Source: Morchella semilibera (lineage: Eukaryota; Ascomycota; Pezizomycetes; Pezizales; Morchellaceae). From it: a DNA stretch of 64,000 bases. The stretch is taken from assembly GCA_009192285.1 (NCBI GenBank), contig WBVU01000018.1:1085019-1149018 (forward strand). Reading direction: 5' to 3'. Of this stretch, positions 35,173 through 46,514 are shown piece by piece; position 1 is the first letter of the stretch; each line of letters begins with the position of its first letter. Under the pieces are notes generated by a model that did not search any database, was not told the DNA's origin, and was given only the letters and a program-made list of their open reading frames with translations. The translations under genes and the position numbers were made by a program.

Positions 35173-37056
35173 GGTGGAAGAAGATAATTAGGTAATCAAG
35201 GATCACGTGGATCTAGAAATCATGTACTACAGTGTTGAGGGTAAGTGAGTAGAACGTAAGCCAGTTCTACCCTTAACATACTCGCGCTGCTGGTTTGAAG
35301 CCGCGAGTATACTCGCGCGGCCGAGTTTTAACTGAATGAATCACATGACCTGTGAGCAGCACAAGAAACCTGCCAACCAGCACCACGTGATTTTAAATAT
35401 TAGATTCTCATGTCTTATCATTAATTATAACAATTATCCAATACCTTCTTGCAAAATAATAACTCTTGCCTCCCCATTACCTGTGGCCACTTCTGTTATA
35501 TTGGAATTACCACACACCACTGGTCAATTTTTGACTCTGACTTGGTTTTAATTTGATTTCTTCCTGGATCGCTTGCAGTCTCTTTCTGCGCCGCCATAAT
35601 GTAATTCTAGGGGGTAGGCCGCTGACTTTAGGCAATTTAAACTGCTTCCCCTTCTCGGCCTTAATGGATGCCTTTTGCAGTCCGGAATTTCTTGGAGCGG
35701 GTCTCGGCACCTCTTATAGTGCAACTCTCTTCTGACTTTTTGACAGTTTGCCATTGTAACACGAGAGCCCTCTAACTGGAGTACTACTCACTTGCCAGGG
35801 CTGTTTCGATGTTTTATCTTATAAAAGTCAACCATAGTGATTACGCTGATTCCGGCTCTATCTTTCCATGGCCCCAATATTTCTATATGTGTGGGATTGG
35901 ACTTGGATTGCAGGTCGCATCCCCCATATATAGGGATGGTGTACTCCGTTATATGTAGTCCGCATCCACCATACCTACAGGTCTCAGGTACGGTTCTGAT
36001 CTGGGCCGAAGACGCAAAAAAAGAAAAAAAGGAAAGAAATTTCGAAAGAGGGATGGTGATTTCTGCTGCTAAAGCTATCTCTATTACATCTAAAGATATT
36101 TACTATGAAATAAACACACAAGACACCTAGGTCTGATATGGTACTTGGTTGAAGACTTAATTACTGCACCGACAAATCAAAGCCGGCACCTCCACAAGCA
36201 GGCTCGTACATATATATAGGGAGATGAAGCCGAATGCTTGTAGTTCTTTATGAAGGGCCGTGTATGTTTGCCAGCTAGAAGCCAAGAGACCCGCTCTATT
36301 AATATTGATTAAGCAATATTAATATCATTAGAGTGAATTCAACTACATACTTTCGAGATATATTTATTACTCCTGTATATATTCTACAAGTTGTCTAGAC
36401 AGATTTTTCTTGTCTACTTTGTCGCTGAAGTTATCAAGTAGATTCGAGCACTAATATACCCAATCATCCCCCAGACGGTCGAAATCTCTCTCATGTATTA
36501 GTAAGACTTGACACGCTCACGTGATATCAAATCAATTTATATGAATTTTTTGATAGTAAATTAGTACTTGTTTATATTACAGCTTCTTAACTTACAATCT
36601 CCAAGCCTGCGGCCGACCTGAGACCCCAACCCGCGACCTTGCGACCCTAGCCTACGACCCTACAACCTTAGGATATTTATCTTCTACATTAACGCTAATA
36701 AACTAGAATCCTGCAGCTTCGGCTCGTAATGGGACTTTGGTTTTCGGCTTCCGACTTTGCGACCCACCGACAGGACATTAGAACTTCAAGACGTGAATAC
36801 ATAAGCCATATATATATATATTAGGCCCTGTGGTACACGAGTCGAAAAGATAACTTATTGTCTATAGAGGATGAAAATCTCCCATACTAATGTATCCTAA
36901 AACCAAGGATACTTTATACCTCCAGTTGCGTAACTCGTGCACTTTCACTAGTTTTCGGGATAGGCATATCTCCACTCCCCGATAAGATATGATATCTAGA
37001 GCCCTTCTATCATTGCTGTATGGTAAGCTAGCATATAGGGGGTATAAGCTATCATG

Positions 37057-37223
37057 CAGGTGGCAGGGCGGCAGGGTGGCAGGACGGCAGGGCGGCAGTG
37101 CAGCGGGTATGACGGGTACAGCGGAGACGGCAGGGCGGTGGAGACGGCAGAGCGGCGGAGACGGCAGAGCGCCGGAGACGGCAGAGCGGCGGGAATGGCA
37201 GGGCAGCGGGGACGGCAGAGCAA
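37057..37223. repeat. GC-rich minisatellite
   Basis: GGCGGCAGGGTGGCAGG and GGAGACGGCAGAGCGGC units of about 12-16 bp are repeated in tandem. All reading frames on both strands stay open because of this composition, so the ORFs here are artefacts. Purine-rich on the plus strand. Confidence 0.7.
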
Positions 37224-37229
37224 ACTAAA

Positions 37230-37311
37230 CCACTGATATCATCATCACCATCATCAAGATCACCATCATCATCACCATCGCTATCACTATCACCATCGGT
37301 TTCTCATCTTC
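37230..37311. repeat. ATC/CAT trinucleotide microsatellite
   Basis: Imperfect CATCAT/CACCAT units run directly after the GC-rich minisatellite. Confidence 0.65.
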
Positions 37312-37545
37312 ACCATCATGAATGCCAACTATCAAGATCATTAGAACAGTAGTACATAAACCCCAACCTGTTTTGCTCAGATTCATGTGCAAATACTTCT
37401 TGTAGTTATTGTGTTCCCCAACTCTGTCAAGCCCAATGATGGAAGAGATGATCTGAAGGTGCTATTGATGTGGGCGGTGATGCATATAGTAGTTTCGTGA
37501 TGATCGGGTGATGAAGCTGAAAAAGTTCATGATGGCTTGGCATAA

Positions 37546-37680
37546 CCCCGTCTATATATCGTCCTATCAGGATATATATCGTCCTATCAGGATATATATA
37601 TATCGTCCTTTCAGTATATATATATATCGCCCTTTCAGGATATATAAATTGTCCAGTCAGGATAGGGCGATATATATCGG
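37546..37680. repeat. Tandem repeat of about 20-28 bp
   Basis: Units of the form ATATATATCGTCCTATCAGG recur about five times, with slippage in the TA run. Confidence 0.65.
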
Positions 37681-40600
37681 TCTATATCCAGTACGAAAGA
37701 TAACTTCACTTTTTGAGCCCAAAACATGCAGAATTATCATTTCTTATCCCCGTACCCAGGATAGATTACCGTGCCACCATACAAATCGATGTACCCTAGG
37801 GTAGGCCTGTCTTTATATTAAGGAGTAGACTTACCCGCAAACTTGCACTATGGAGTTGAATGCCACCTTTAAAAACATAGGATTTAACCGGGACCACATA
37901 ATGCTCTTGGACGTGATTATCATTTTCGATATTCATACTGTGTTAGCTTTGGGCGGTACTAAGAAGGAAGTGTTCTCTGTTGACGGAAATCATGACTGCA
38001 AGTTGCATGCTCCCATCTTCATGAGGCACTTTCAGTTTTCGCAATATGTTTATTGATATCAGAATATTTGGTAAAATATATTCTTTGTGTTTTTCGGAAC
38101 CGGGAGGAGGAAGAGGACAGTAGGTGGTGTTTCTGCCACTGCCTAGCCCTATAAGTTGTTTTTCTGGTTTCTGAATTATGTGGAATTTTTGTATTGGTTA
38201 CGGAGTATGATAGTTTGTATAAAACCCGTCTAAATAATTTAGCTCAAAGAAAAATTGAAACGGGTTCAAGGTTTTGATAGATGTTATCAGGTAATCCAGG
38301 TTCGCTACTGTGCCCAATAACCGGTAATGGAATAAAAGAACTGGGATCTGATTGCAATACATTTTCAAGTTTGGAACGTTTGGAACGTTTGAAAGGTCTG
38401 CCGCTATTAGAATCACGTTCTGCTAATGGTTTACGGGTATGTTTGGCAGTCATCGTGGTTCAAGTGCCGCTCGCAAGCTGCAAGCGAGTGTTGATGGTAG
38501 CAAGTCAGGAATCATGGCTTTGATTGGGCTCAATTCTTGTACTAATGCATGAGAGAGATTTCGCAGGTGTCTCGACCGTCTGGGGGCGCCCTCACCCCAG
38601 CGAAAAGTAGTTTCCGGCCACATTAAGGCTGCTGAAAGTCGATAGTTTCAATTATTTCATGATCATTGGCCCAAAAACACCTAAGTGGCTAAACTTATTC
38701 CAACTCAAATAGTGACATAAATTTAGATTTAAGAAGGAGATACTCCGCGTGTAAGGAATTACATAGTAAGCATTATATTAAAGAGAAGAGGGCACCTAGT
38801 CTTGGCGCTAGGCCAACAAGTTGGGAAGTGATGTTGCACATTTGGTAATTTCACAATCACATAGGAATGAATTTTCACGTCAAGCTATTTCGGGGTAAAT
38901 GTGAGGTATACAAGATGGTTTAGCGGTGGGAAGGTTGGGAAAAGTTTGGTACTAATGCTTTTCAGGGACCTTTATTGCATGTCATTGCTGCCTAATTGTG
39001 ACCTCTTGCCTGGGAAGTAGGTAGTTTTTATTCGGATAAGATCAAATATAAGCCTAAGCATGGTAGAGGAGTTCTGTGCTTGAAAACCGAATTTGAGGAC
39101 TGTTGTGTTGTGATAAAATATAGGAATTTGTGTTATTTCTGCTCCACCCTCCAATACACTGGGTACAACTTATCAAGGTTACGAGCAAGGGCGCTCTACC
39201 TCTCCTTCTAATAATCATAAACAGAAGCAACAATTATGGTTCCTACTACGTACGTGTCACTTCAGTGCATGCCTTAACTGGGGGGACTTGGCATGCACAA
39301 TATCAAAAATACTTTCAAAGGGCAGCCGTAGGTATTAGGACTTAAAGTTATGCTGAGAATTAACAGGAATTTTTGGACCTTTCTAAGGTCGATGGCTAAA
39401 AGGCTCTAGTCTGAGATGGCAAGGAGGACAGTCGCACAAACGGAACCGGCCTGCCCCTATATAATTGAGTGATCTTTGAGGGCCGGATGTAGCTATTAAT
39501 GTCATAAATACTTACTTAAGTACGTACCTAGTTATCAGATGCGCAACTAAGTAACTCTAATGCTCCAAACATGGACGAAATTTTCAATAATTTATGGCCA
39601 TTAAAGAATAGATTTCATCCACTGTAGAGAAACTATTTGCTGACCTGTTTCCCCGCGGTGGCTATAGACGGGACTATAGATGCATGGCTATGCCCCGCCT
39701 GCTATACTACCCCGATGAACATGGGTTGGGACGTTGACAAACAACAGCCTTTTTTTTATTTGTCGGTCGCACTTCCACACAACTCATAAGGTCTCACTCG
39801 GTAGTCTTGGCGCAGTGAGTGATAATTCATGAAGTGTAACGATCACCTAGTGCGAGTTTTATTTTTTATTAATTCATTAATTGTATACCTAGTGGGGGTG
39901 GGAACCGAATAGACTATACCTTGCATTACCCTCAGGTATTTTGGCGGTATAAAAATGCTTCTAGTAGTTTAAAGTCAATCGTCCCACTATAGCTTTTATA
40001 GGTTTGATGAGCACCCATGGCCAGCGAACTCCTATCAACTAATATACCCTCTGGCCTTCGGCGATTGAATATGTCTGTTGTCGTATGCGAGAAGTGGCAA
40101 GACTTCGCGAAGACTTTCTAACTTGTTGTCAAAGCTTGGTTTTCAACCAAAAGATGGCAGCGTTGTAAGGTTCTTATATATTGGCCGAGGAGCAGCTGGA
40201 GTAGCTAAGGTTGTTCTAGAAGAGATATCTTTGAGACGCGCCACAAATATATAGATTGTTTTATCCTTTAAAGTGTCGGTGGGTGCTGACCCTCGGCGGG
40301 AAGAATATACTGGTGGCTTTTTCTAACAGATCTTGTTATCTCTCTTATCAAACAATTAATCACTCATACAAATCCTGGTCCTCCATTATATATATATAAT
40401 TATAAGGGGGTCAGCATCAACAGCTTAAGGGTTACTATTTCAGAGAACCGCTAAAATAGTGGACCAATTAGGCTAGAATGAAATTTTGAGGGCAACTGGT
40501 GTTGTTGTCAGGTTTAAAAAAATGTGCTTAGCTGTTTAGCTGTTAGACCCCTCCAGTAGGCAAAGTGCTCCCGCGTGAGAAAAGTGACGAAACGATGCCT

Positions 40601-40932
40601 ACACGCACTTATATTACCGGACCCCAATAAAAAATGACGAGAAGTACTGTAACTACAAAATGAGCAAGAGAATAACACTGCGGCTCCTGGAGTGTATGTA
40701 CTTACCATTTTGTATGGCCTCCCTTGCGTGCACTTATCATGGCATGGTTCTTGATGTCAAGTCGTTGTTTCTACATGAATATGTTCCCCGCGCGTTGCAT
40801 ATACACCTTCATATCTATTGGGGACAACTCACAGAATACCCGATCATTAGGTGGCGCCGATCTTCTGTAATGAGGACAGAATTGTAAGCCAATATATAGG
40901 GTAGGTCACTGTGCTGAGGCTAGGTTTAATTA

Positions 40933-41286
40933 TATGGTGCGGCGCGTCTTAAAGGTGACATGCCGGTATCTCAGTTGGAACAATCTTGGCCACTCGGTTT
41001 GGTTATGAACGAATAAGAGAATTTGATTCCGGCCCTGTTATGGCTAAAGGCTGAATTTTGGCAGCAATTCTGTAATGTAGGGTGCGTACAATATTGTTCC
41101 ACTTCTCCAAGTCTTGGCGCTTATTACATGTTAATGGCATTGCTTATAACCTTTTAACCAGATAAGATATCAAAATCTAACAAACCAACGTCTTCATGCT
41201 AACTATATCTACAATTTTGTCTGTGAGATATTTAAAAATTTATAAGCGATGCAATTTATGTCACCTTCAAGGTGCGTGGTACCATA
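40933..41286 (+). mobile_element. MITE family A (TATGGTGCGG termini), copy 3
   Basis: The element starts TATGGTGCGGCGCGTCTTAA and ends with ACCTTCAAGGTGCGTGGTACCATA. It is colinear with copy 1 along its whole length. A second element with near-identical outer ends begins 12 bp further on (41298). Confidence 0.75.
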
Positions 41287-41297
41287 CTATAGGTAAT

Positions 41298-41663
41298 ATG
41301 GAGCGGTAAATGTGTCAAAAGTAATTTCACCAACGGTGGTAAATTATTTACCACCGTTGGTATAGCACTGAATTTCAGTCCTTGTTCCAGTATAAATGCT
41401 GACTTTCAGTCTTTATTCTACATTATCACAGTTTCACACCGGTGGTAAAATTCCTGCCACCGGTGGTAAAATGGCCTACCACTGGTGGTGAAATTCCCAC
41501 CGGTGGACAATGTTCATATATACTGCATTATATAGCCCCTTTTGGCAAAAAGGTCTGTGATTTATCCATTTTAAGGTATAAATGCTAGTATTATTTTCAC
41601 CACCGGTGGTAAAATATTTTACTACCGTTGATAAAATCACTTTTGACATGTTTACCGCACCAT
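41298..41663. mobile_element. MITE with 9-bp target duplication and CCACCGGTGG palindromes (MULE-like)
   Basis: Long terminal inverted repeats run ATGGAGCGGTAAATGTGTCA at the left against ATGGTGCGGTAAACATGTCA read inward from the right. They enclose several CCACCGGTGGTAAA motifs. Perfect 9-bp direct repeats (ATAGGTAAT) flank it at 41289-41297 and 41664-41672. A 9-bp duplication with long inverted repeats suggests Mutator-like ancestry. The interior is non-coding. Confidence 0.75.
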
Positions 41664-44553
41664 ATAGGTAATACCGAGTGGGATTTTCTTTAAGCTTAAT
41701 TCAGTGAGTTTATAAATGATTTGTGGTTTATTTATTTATTAACAACCTAGCATCACTTAGAACAGTAAATAGCCTTATTTAGGGTTATCTGGGGCTCCCA
41801 GCGTGTTATAGGTCCTCTGAAGAGTACGTGCACAAGCGGGTTAAAACTATGTATATATATTCCTACTAGATGTAGTGGAAAGATCTGCGTCATGAGTCTT
41901 GAGACTCGAGCGTAATTCCTGGCCTAAACTATCTTTTGCTCAAAGGTTGACAAAGGGAATAATAGATACGAGCGTAAGCAAAATCTCGAAGACATGCTGC
42001 TATATATTGACATTATATTGTCCAGACTTAGATAGAAATACATCAACCTGACTAGCTGTGCATATTCTCCCCCTCCTGACCCTCCCGGGGTCGAGCCAAC
42101 TTATCGGCATGTAATACTAATAAGGCTTTGGACAAGATTCTGCGACCGAAGATTTTGCAGCTGGTGCCTAATTTATTAGGGGAAGAAATAAAATACCGTT
42201 CCCTACATTCGTATTCTTGTAACGGGGGTATACGTAGGTAATGGGAGGTGATTGGGATAGCAGGGAAAACTGGGGCTATACGGAGGATGGTGGTGGCCGA
42301 GCGATTGATTGATTGGTTGGTACTTCATATATTTATGCGGGTTGAATGTTATGGCAAGGTCTCAATCGCTCGTTTATTATTTATTTAAAATCTCTCATTT
42401 TGTAATCTGACCGGCGAGAGGAATGGACAGTACGAGACATCGTTGATTGACTGACTACAGAACAAGAGAGCACAGTCACATATTATACATCTATGTACAT
42501 ATGTACCGGGAAAATAGCCCTAGGCACTATATAAGGTTGACAATGCTCGGAAGCAACTTATATCACAACAGCTCCAGCTTAAGGGAGCCCACCGGTGAAC
42601 AGTATTCATATATACTGGCAGATTTACCGATTCATACATTATACGGTTCTAATGACTTGATCAGGTGGTTGACTTGATTAATTGCAAGTGCGCGCCCAAT
42701 CCCCCAATATAATTATGAGCGGTTGCCCTGGGCTGGCCCGGGACTTGAAGTCGAGGTCCGGGACAACGAGAAAGACCCGGGCCGGCTTCAGGCAACAGCA
42801 GGGGGGCTCTGCCTATAAGAAATGTTGGTGAGAGACTAGTCTCGTGCCCATCCCCTATTTTGGGGTTGGAGATGTAGTATTCCGGTATTGAACAATAAGT
42901 AATAATAAATATCGATGGGGTCTGGGGACGAGACTAGTGAGAGATATCAAAGTCTTCTAGAGGGAGGGGGTATTTTGATGAATGAGGGTAAAATTTGCTA
43001 TCTATTCTTTTTTAACGCTCTATCCTATATATGGTTTTTGATGTCCCAGGCCAGGCCTATATAGCCCGGGCTTTGAAGTTATATGGGATACCCGGTCCCC
43101 TTACAGCATCCCAGCTTCCGTACGTCCACCATCCAGCTTATTTATTTATTTATACGCGATCTAGCTCCCATGCATGCAGCTACAGGGCTTCCGCGCAAAC
43201 CAGGAAAGTGTCTACACCCCCAGTGCTTCATTCCGTACATATACATAGGTTTTCTCACCTGCGTTCCTTAGGGTTCCATGTACCGGCCCCAGGATGCATC
43301 CTAGGGCATGGAGCTCCTGTCCCCCAAATAGCCTCTAGCTCTGCCTATTTACAAGGAATGCTTCCGTTTATTTACTAACTATTTCGTGCCCCCAATGGCT
43401 TCCGTGTATGTAGTGCTAGACCTTTTGGGGTGCATTGTTTGGGCGTAGCCCCGTACTAGTATAAGTAGGTATATCGAGTGAGCACGAAATATTACTCGGC
43501 AGTTGTCTGTATGTACGAGGCTGACTATTTGTCTCACAGCCTAAAACGGAAACGAGCGTCCGTGTTCATACTCCTTCGTCTACCTCTATAAATATTGCTC
43601 CCCTCTACCCACCTCTAGCTTATTATAAGCCCTTTTGGAGTTCAGTGACTCGGGTTTGACCCTCAGGCATTTGAAAAACTAGAAATGACCATCCTTATCA
43701 AGTGTCGCATAGGTCAACTCGTCCTCTCTAACCTCTCATTCGATGGCTGTTTCTCAGCCCATCGGTTTCGCCACCTGTCATACAACAATTGTTTATGGCC
43801 TCACGTACTCGATACTGAACATATAGTCTGGCAGGTTGTGCCCCAATTATTCTTATTCTATGCCATGTTCCTTTTAATTTAGTTACAGCGATAATAATTA
43901 TAGTTTAAAATCCCAAATCCGTACCCTGATAGAGCGATTGCCCTTACAAATAGTACCCTTATAACGAGGGTCGCGCATCGACTGTGAGACGTGTTATCGC
44001 AACATCCTTCCGAAACGCAGGTTTGTTACATCGGTATATATCCGGCCTATTAATATGCAAATACGATTTAAGTAGGCGACCGATTTCCCTCTCTCCCTGC
44101 CTAATGACTGGGGCACTCTTGCAGCTTGGTCGAACAATTCATAACCTGAACGGATTAGAAGTGATAATTGAGGTCTATGATTACTCTACTAAAGAGCCTA
44201 ATACTTGGGCATTAATTAAGTAACCAGTTATCGTTGCGATCGGACGCTTACTAAAAAGTACCGATGTTTTAATTAACGACTAAGTGTAGTCTTAGACATC
44301 TCCGGAAAGCTAATGGTCTGACCGAACATCAATTGCGGCACCTTTGGCAAGAGAAACTAATGACGGTATCGGGATCCTCTTGGGATTGCGAAATACGGTA
44401 ATAAGAAAAAGGCAAAAGGACTAGCTTGTAAGTTACACGGCTCGTATTCCTGGGCTATTTCCGGGTTGATGGAGCATCTGAGCATGAGGAGAGCTGGACA
44501 GTATATTTACGCGCTCTTCAGTTCTTTTCTGTTGGGGCTCAACATGATAATGT

Positions 44554-44997
44554 TGGCCAAGTGCACCGGAAACTCTTCATAATCCAACAGTAAAGGCGGT
44601 CAACTGGCCGGAGTACCCGAGAACACTCACACCTTGGACACCGTTTAAATGGGTGGCCGAAACTAGAACACACCTTGAAATGCTTGCGCTGGGGGTGGTG
44701 ATGGTGGTTGAGCATAGGTTGGGGCTCTACATACCGCCTCTCCACATGCCCGACCAGCCGACCTTTGACAGCTCTGGAATGCGGCCAGTTCTTCTACCTG
44801 AAGATGTCACGGGAGGTGCTGTAAGCACACGTGTTGCAACGGATGAATTGGACCTCAAATTAAGTCTGACTAGGTGTTGGTTCTATTACTCCAAGAAAGT
44901 GGGAAATGAGAGTAAGGGTTCTAGGAGGTACTTTATGATCCCCGAATATAACATCATATATCGCACCCAGAGGAACAAATACATCGTCACAAAATAA
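44554..44997 (+). CDS. Hypothetical ORF, possible exon or transposon remnant
   Basis: An open plus-strand frame with protein-like character (VNWPEYPRTLTPWTPFKWVA, then MRPVLLPEDVTGGAV) ends at the TAA at 44995-44997. It lacks a convincing ATG: the first internal Met is after HLE at about 44680. No family recognised. The frame is open before 44653, so it may be a terminal exon or a decayed element. Confidence 0.25.
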   Translation, partial: WPSAPETLHNPTVKAVNWPEYPRTLTPWTPFKWVAETRTHLEMLALGVVMVVEHRLGLYIPPLHMPDQPTFDSSGMRPVLLPEDVTGGAVSTRVATDELDLKLSLTRCWFYYSKKVGNESKGSRRYFMIPEYNIIYRTQRNKYIVTK

Positions 44998-45153
44998 GCA
45001 GGGCTTTGGAACACACTGAGCCCCCTAATGCCGTGTTTCTGTATGCACGAGGGAGATACAAGCAGAAGAACGCGCGCGAAACGGATATATGTGGAGGCAT
45101 ATATGTGCATAGACTAATATTAGCATACACCAACCTAGATATCCGGCAAACAT

Positions 45154-46006
45154 CTAAAGATCCCCTTCTATATCTAAATCCTCAATATCCCCCTCCATCC
45201 CGTTCTCCAGCGGCTTCGCCTTCCACTTCACCTCAGTACCCCATTCCACCCCTGCGCCCCTCTGCACTTCGATCCCCCTCCAATCCAAATACTCCATCAT
45301 TGTGATCCTAAATAGCATACGGTCCACCCACCACGCATTATCCCACGACATCTCAACCAGCCTATTAGCGCACCGCACCATCTGCCAGTAGTTACGCTCA
45401 TTGACGCTCAGCGATATGTTATTGGACCGCCTATTTGCCTCCTCCTCCGACATATCGTAGTGGTGCGGGCGTAGCCTCCCCATCCCCGCCTCGCGGAAAA
45501 TATATTCAAACTGGTCTGCACTGAGCTCCTTGACGGAGGCCGCAACAACCTGCTCATCCAGCTTAGCTAGAGCGTCCTTTCCGAGCGCGGTGAGCTCTGC
45601 TGGGGTGTAGATGCCGATGCGGGTTCTGTGCTCCTTCCCTGACTGTAGCTCGGCTGGGAGTATCTCCGTGACGGTGATGGATGTGGTGATGGATTCTTTC
45701 TCAATCTCGCTTTTTGCGGTTTCTGGGGGAGGCTGGGCCGAACGAAGCTGCTTGATCTCGGCGCGGAGGGAGGTGATTTCTTCCTGGGCCTTTGCGAGCT
45801 GAAGCTTGGCATGTACGAGGTCCGCCATCATCCAGCGGGTGTCCTCGGTATAGCGTTGGGCCTCTTGGGTCAAGCGGGTTACTTGACCCTCCAGACGATC
45901 GTTTTGGGCGCGTATACTCGATATCATGGTTTCGATTTCTGGCGGGGCCATTAGCTGGACTGTGGGCGTGGAGGGGGGAGAGGTTAACTTGAAGCTTACC
46001 AGACAT
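45154..46006 (-). CDS. Coiled-coil protein of unknown function, paralog of its divergent neighbour
   Basis: A 7-nt first exon (ATGTCTG, 46006-46000) is joined over a 40-nt intron (GTAAGC..CACAG) to 45959-45154. The result reads MSVQLMAPPEIETMISSIR. The unspliced alternative is the in-frame ATG at 45951. Residues of about 15-80 form a heptad-rich coiled coil (LEGQVTRLTQEAQ, QLAKAQEEITSLRAEIKQLR). The C-terminal half (ADQFEYIFREAGM, then MVRCANRLVEMSWDNAWWVD and TMMEYLDWRG) resembles the C terminus of the protein at 46515-48149. It has a higher GC content than its surroundings. No known domain recognised. It shares a promoter region of about 510 bp with its neighbour. Confidence 0.75.
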
Positions 46007-46514
46007 TGTAAGTAATTCTTGGGGTAATAAAGATATGATGAAGTATAAAACTAATAGCTCCTTTTCTTCGCGGTGGTTCAAGTTTGGTGTCGAGAGGAGT
46101 TTATATATATGATCAATGATAATAGTGTAGCTAAGGGACCCGCTCAACCCCAGGGTCTCTCTCTTTGCCCACATTCACACGATCTTGCTGATCTGTCCCA
46201 CTGCAGTCAGCCTAGAATAGATACAGGTGGGCTATGTGCTGGCCCCAATGAAGATTGAGGTAGTTGTGTGTGCGTATTTGTCAGGTATCATATCTCGACC
46301 AATCCATTGGACGACTCCCGCAGTGCATGTGGTGGAGAATGTCTCAAAAGTCAACAACCTCAGCTCCCCCCCACGCTCACTGCCAGCACATATCCCCCCT
46401 CCCCCCCTCCCCCCATGACTTGCAACTTGCAACTTCATACACGCTCATTGATTTCCTCTTCACTCTAGATCTCAACCTCCAATTCTACATTCACCGTATC
46501 CTCAAACTCCCGAG

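Larger units (their letters stand above)
34080..44552. other. 10-kb gene-free, repeat-rich region
   Basis: I find no supported gene. Listed separately are a TA-flanked foldback element (34998-35172), a GC-rich minisatellite and microsatellites (37057-37680) and two adjacent MITEs (40933-41663). Degenerate GCGACCCTA-type repeats lie at about 36610-36670. A hAT-like end fragment (GAGACTAGTCTCGTGCCCAT) lies at about 42832. Open frames are short. Confidence 0.45.

Noticed and set aside
36989-37236. Arg/Gly-rich ORFs on both strands
   Set aside because: Products of a GC-rich minisatellite.
37546-37680. Regularly spaced repeats suggestive of a CRISPR array
   Set aside because: Units are contiguous and slip in TA length, with no unique spacers; the genome is eukaryotic.
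43031-43378. 115-codon plus-strand ORF
   Set aside because: Composition looks random and there are no recognisable motifs or splice context.
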